This document shows, piece by piece, positions 34,206-34,819 of a stretch of DNA of 34,819 nucleotides. The stretch is from Nitrospirota bacterium (GTDB lineage Bacteria > Nitrospirota > Thermodesulfovibrionia > Thermodesulfovibrionales > Dissulfurispiraceae). The first letter of the stretch is position 1. Every line of letters begins with the position of its first letter. Position numbers and translations under genes: made by a program. The stretch spans positions 1 to 34,819 of the forward strand of contig JAJYXI010000050.1 in the NCBI GenBank assembly GCA_021791055.1, in the 5' to 3' direction. Under the pieces are notes generated by a model that was not told the origin of the DNA, ran no database searches, and saw nothing but the letters and a program-made list of their open reading frames with translations.

Positions 34206-34370
34206 TCATCGTCTCTTAGTGCTAATATTTGTCAAAATGAAGGCTATCTGCCCTTTCCTGTCCTTAAAAGGCCCTCCACAAAGGTCTCTCATCTTTACAG
34301 TGAGTATACAGAACTGAATTGCGTAACAATTATTGCATTTAGAATTCATAATGCTTTCGAGATAACCCAT
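34206..34370 (-). CDS. 54-residue cysteine-rich peptide
   Basis: This minus-strand frame starts M-G-Y-L-E-S-I-M-N-S-K-C-N-N-C and has four cysteines (12, 15, 21 and 31), the last in L-C-G-G-P-F. A strong AGGAGGA is placed 5 nt before the ATG. It lies 12 nt after the stop codon of the 115-residue gene and 51 nt before the next gene of the chain. The spacing C-X2-C-X5-C...C-G-G-P loosely resembles metal or Fe-S cluster sites. I do not recognise a family, and the function is unknown. Confidence 0.55.
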   Translation of the reverse strand: MGYLESIMNSKCNNCYAIQFCILTVKMRDLCGGPFKDRKGQIAFILTNISTKRR

Positions 34371-34382
34371 AGAGTCCTCCTG

Positions 34383-34730
34383 TCATTTTTTGCCATCTTT
34401 CAGATCAAGAACGGATTGAACATAAATGGCTATGTTTACGAACTTCTGAGGTCTAAACATATGTCTTGGGATTGTGATTCCCTTGATCTCATAATTCTCG
34501 ACATCGAAAGTAATATATGTTTCCATCACGTTATCGTCGGGTTCGGGTTCAGGTATTGCTTTCTGGTGATAGATATCCTCTAAAGATAGTGTCCAGTCTT
34601 GTTTCAGGGAAAGAATTTGTCCTATCTGGATCTTGCCCGTTCCTTTGGGCGGAATATTCCTGTGTCTACAAACAAACTCGTCTGTTAACTTATGAGGTCG
34701 GATGTCAATAGTGGATACCAATTCACTCAT
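34383..34730 (-). CDS. Hypothetical protein, start possibly supplied by an IS end
   Basis: The protein has 115 residues, soluble, with no recognised domain. Its middle holds a P-E-P-E-P-D-D-N stretch. Its ATG overlaps the stop codon of the IS3-type transposase fragment (ATGA). An IS3 element should carry its terminal inverted repeat after the transposase stop, so the first 15-25 codons (up to about M-S-E-L-V-S-T-I-D-I-R-P-H-K) may be IS end sequence rather than original coding sequence. The gene may therefore be a 5'-truncated remnant. GAGG about 9 nt upstream could still act as a ribosome site. Confidence 0.55.
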   Translation of the reverse strand: MSELVSTIDIRPHKLTDEFVCRHRNIPPKGTGKIQIGQILSLKQDWTLSLEDIYHQKAIPEPEPDDNVMETYITFDVENYEIKGITIPRHMFRPQKFVNIAIYVQSVLDLKDGKK

Positions 34731-34819
34731 GCTGCAATCCTCGTTTGATAAAACTTTTTCTCATAAGCAACTGGCGCTAAATACCCCAGCTTTGCCTGTT
34801 TCCTCTGCCGATTGTAAAA
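34727..34819 (-). mobile_element. 3' end of an IS3-family transposase (OrfB)
   Basis: The minus strand reads F-Y-N-R-Q-R-K-Q-A-K-L-G-Y-L-A-P-V-A-Y-E-K-K-F-Y and ends T-R-I-A-A-stop. This is the C-terminal pattern of DDE transposases of the IS3 family (Y-N-x-x-R-x-x-x-x-L-G-Y-x-x-P-x-x-Y). The catalytic part lies beyond the right edge, so completeness cannot be judged. Confidence 0.8.

Overview
The window looks like chromosome from an anaerobic, multiheme-cytochrome-rich Gram-negative bacterium. Nitrospirota (Thermodesulfovibrionia-like) or a deltaproteobacterial relative is my best guess. It rests on the style of the multiheme cytochromes, the RACo-type corrinoid-activator homologue, an ACT-domain malic enzyme, a tandem rpoB/rpoC with ordinary bacterial motifs, and short heptad/octad repeats scattered in and between genes. 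The assignment is an inference; there is no 16S gene here.

Layout. (1) 1-4,829, minus strand: a gene leaving the left edge, with a TGCAAA-type repeat array upstream. A redox/membrane operon is transcribed right to left: Mut7-C RNase, RCK potassium channel, 11-heme NapC/NirT-type cytochrome, heme-binding sensor kinase homologue without a phospho-acceptor histidine, and a 7-heme cytochrome lacking a visible signal peptide. It ends in a terminator. (2) 4,856-18,140, minus strand: the core transcription/translation cluster. It starts at a good promoter and reads tRNA-Thr(TGT), tRNA-Tyr, tRNA-Gly, tRNA-Thr(GGT), tuf, rpmG, tRNA-Trp, secE, nusG, rplK, rplA, L10 leader, rplJ, rplL, rpoB, rpoC, terminator. 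This is the tRNA-tufB-secE-nusG-rplKAJL-rpoBC order known from E. coli. rplJ has no ATG/GTG/TTG start, and rpoC most likely starts at TTG. (3) 18,192-24,001: rlmB, a single ORF fusing serine acetyltransferase to cysteinyl-tRNA synthetase, a divergent lipoprotein gene, a zinc-ribbon mini-protein and a RACo-like activator. (4) 24,131-32,032: purL (single-chain FGAM synthase), two small genes, endonuclease V, ACT-malic enzyme coupled to a THEP1-type NTPase, and a secreted adhesin-E-like protein. (5) 32,047-34,819: an accessory end. It has tRNA-Ala(GGC), a tyrosine integrase flanked by 15-bp direct repeats, a chain of small unknown genes with strong ribosome binding sites (including a 54-residue Cys-rich peptide), and the 3' end of an IS3-family transposase at the right edge.

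Three themes run through the window. First, several unlinked genes (cysE-cysS, the lipoprotein, nfi, the malic enzyme, perhaps Mut7-C) have a -10 box only 6-8 nt before the start codon and no Shine-Dalgarno, so they look leaderless, while the ribosomal and small accessory genes have strong Shine-Dalgarno sequences. Second, families of 7/8-bp tandem repeats (GTCA-core heptads, TTAGTGA-type heptads, ATTCACC-type octads) occur in spacers and also as in-frame expansions inside purL and the Mut7-C gene; a separate C7/G7 palindrome is inserted in-frame in cysS. Third, several conserved proteins carry changes at key positions: D for H in the sensor kinase, SVGYK for TVGYG in the channel filter, and CX4CH/CX3CH in the cytochromes.
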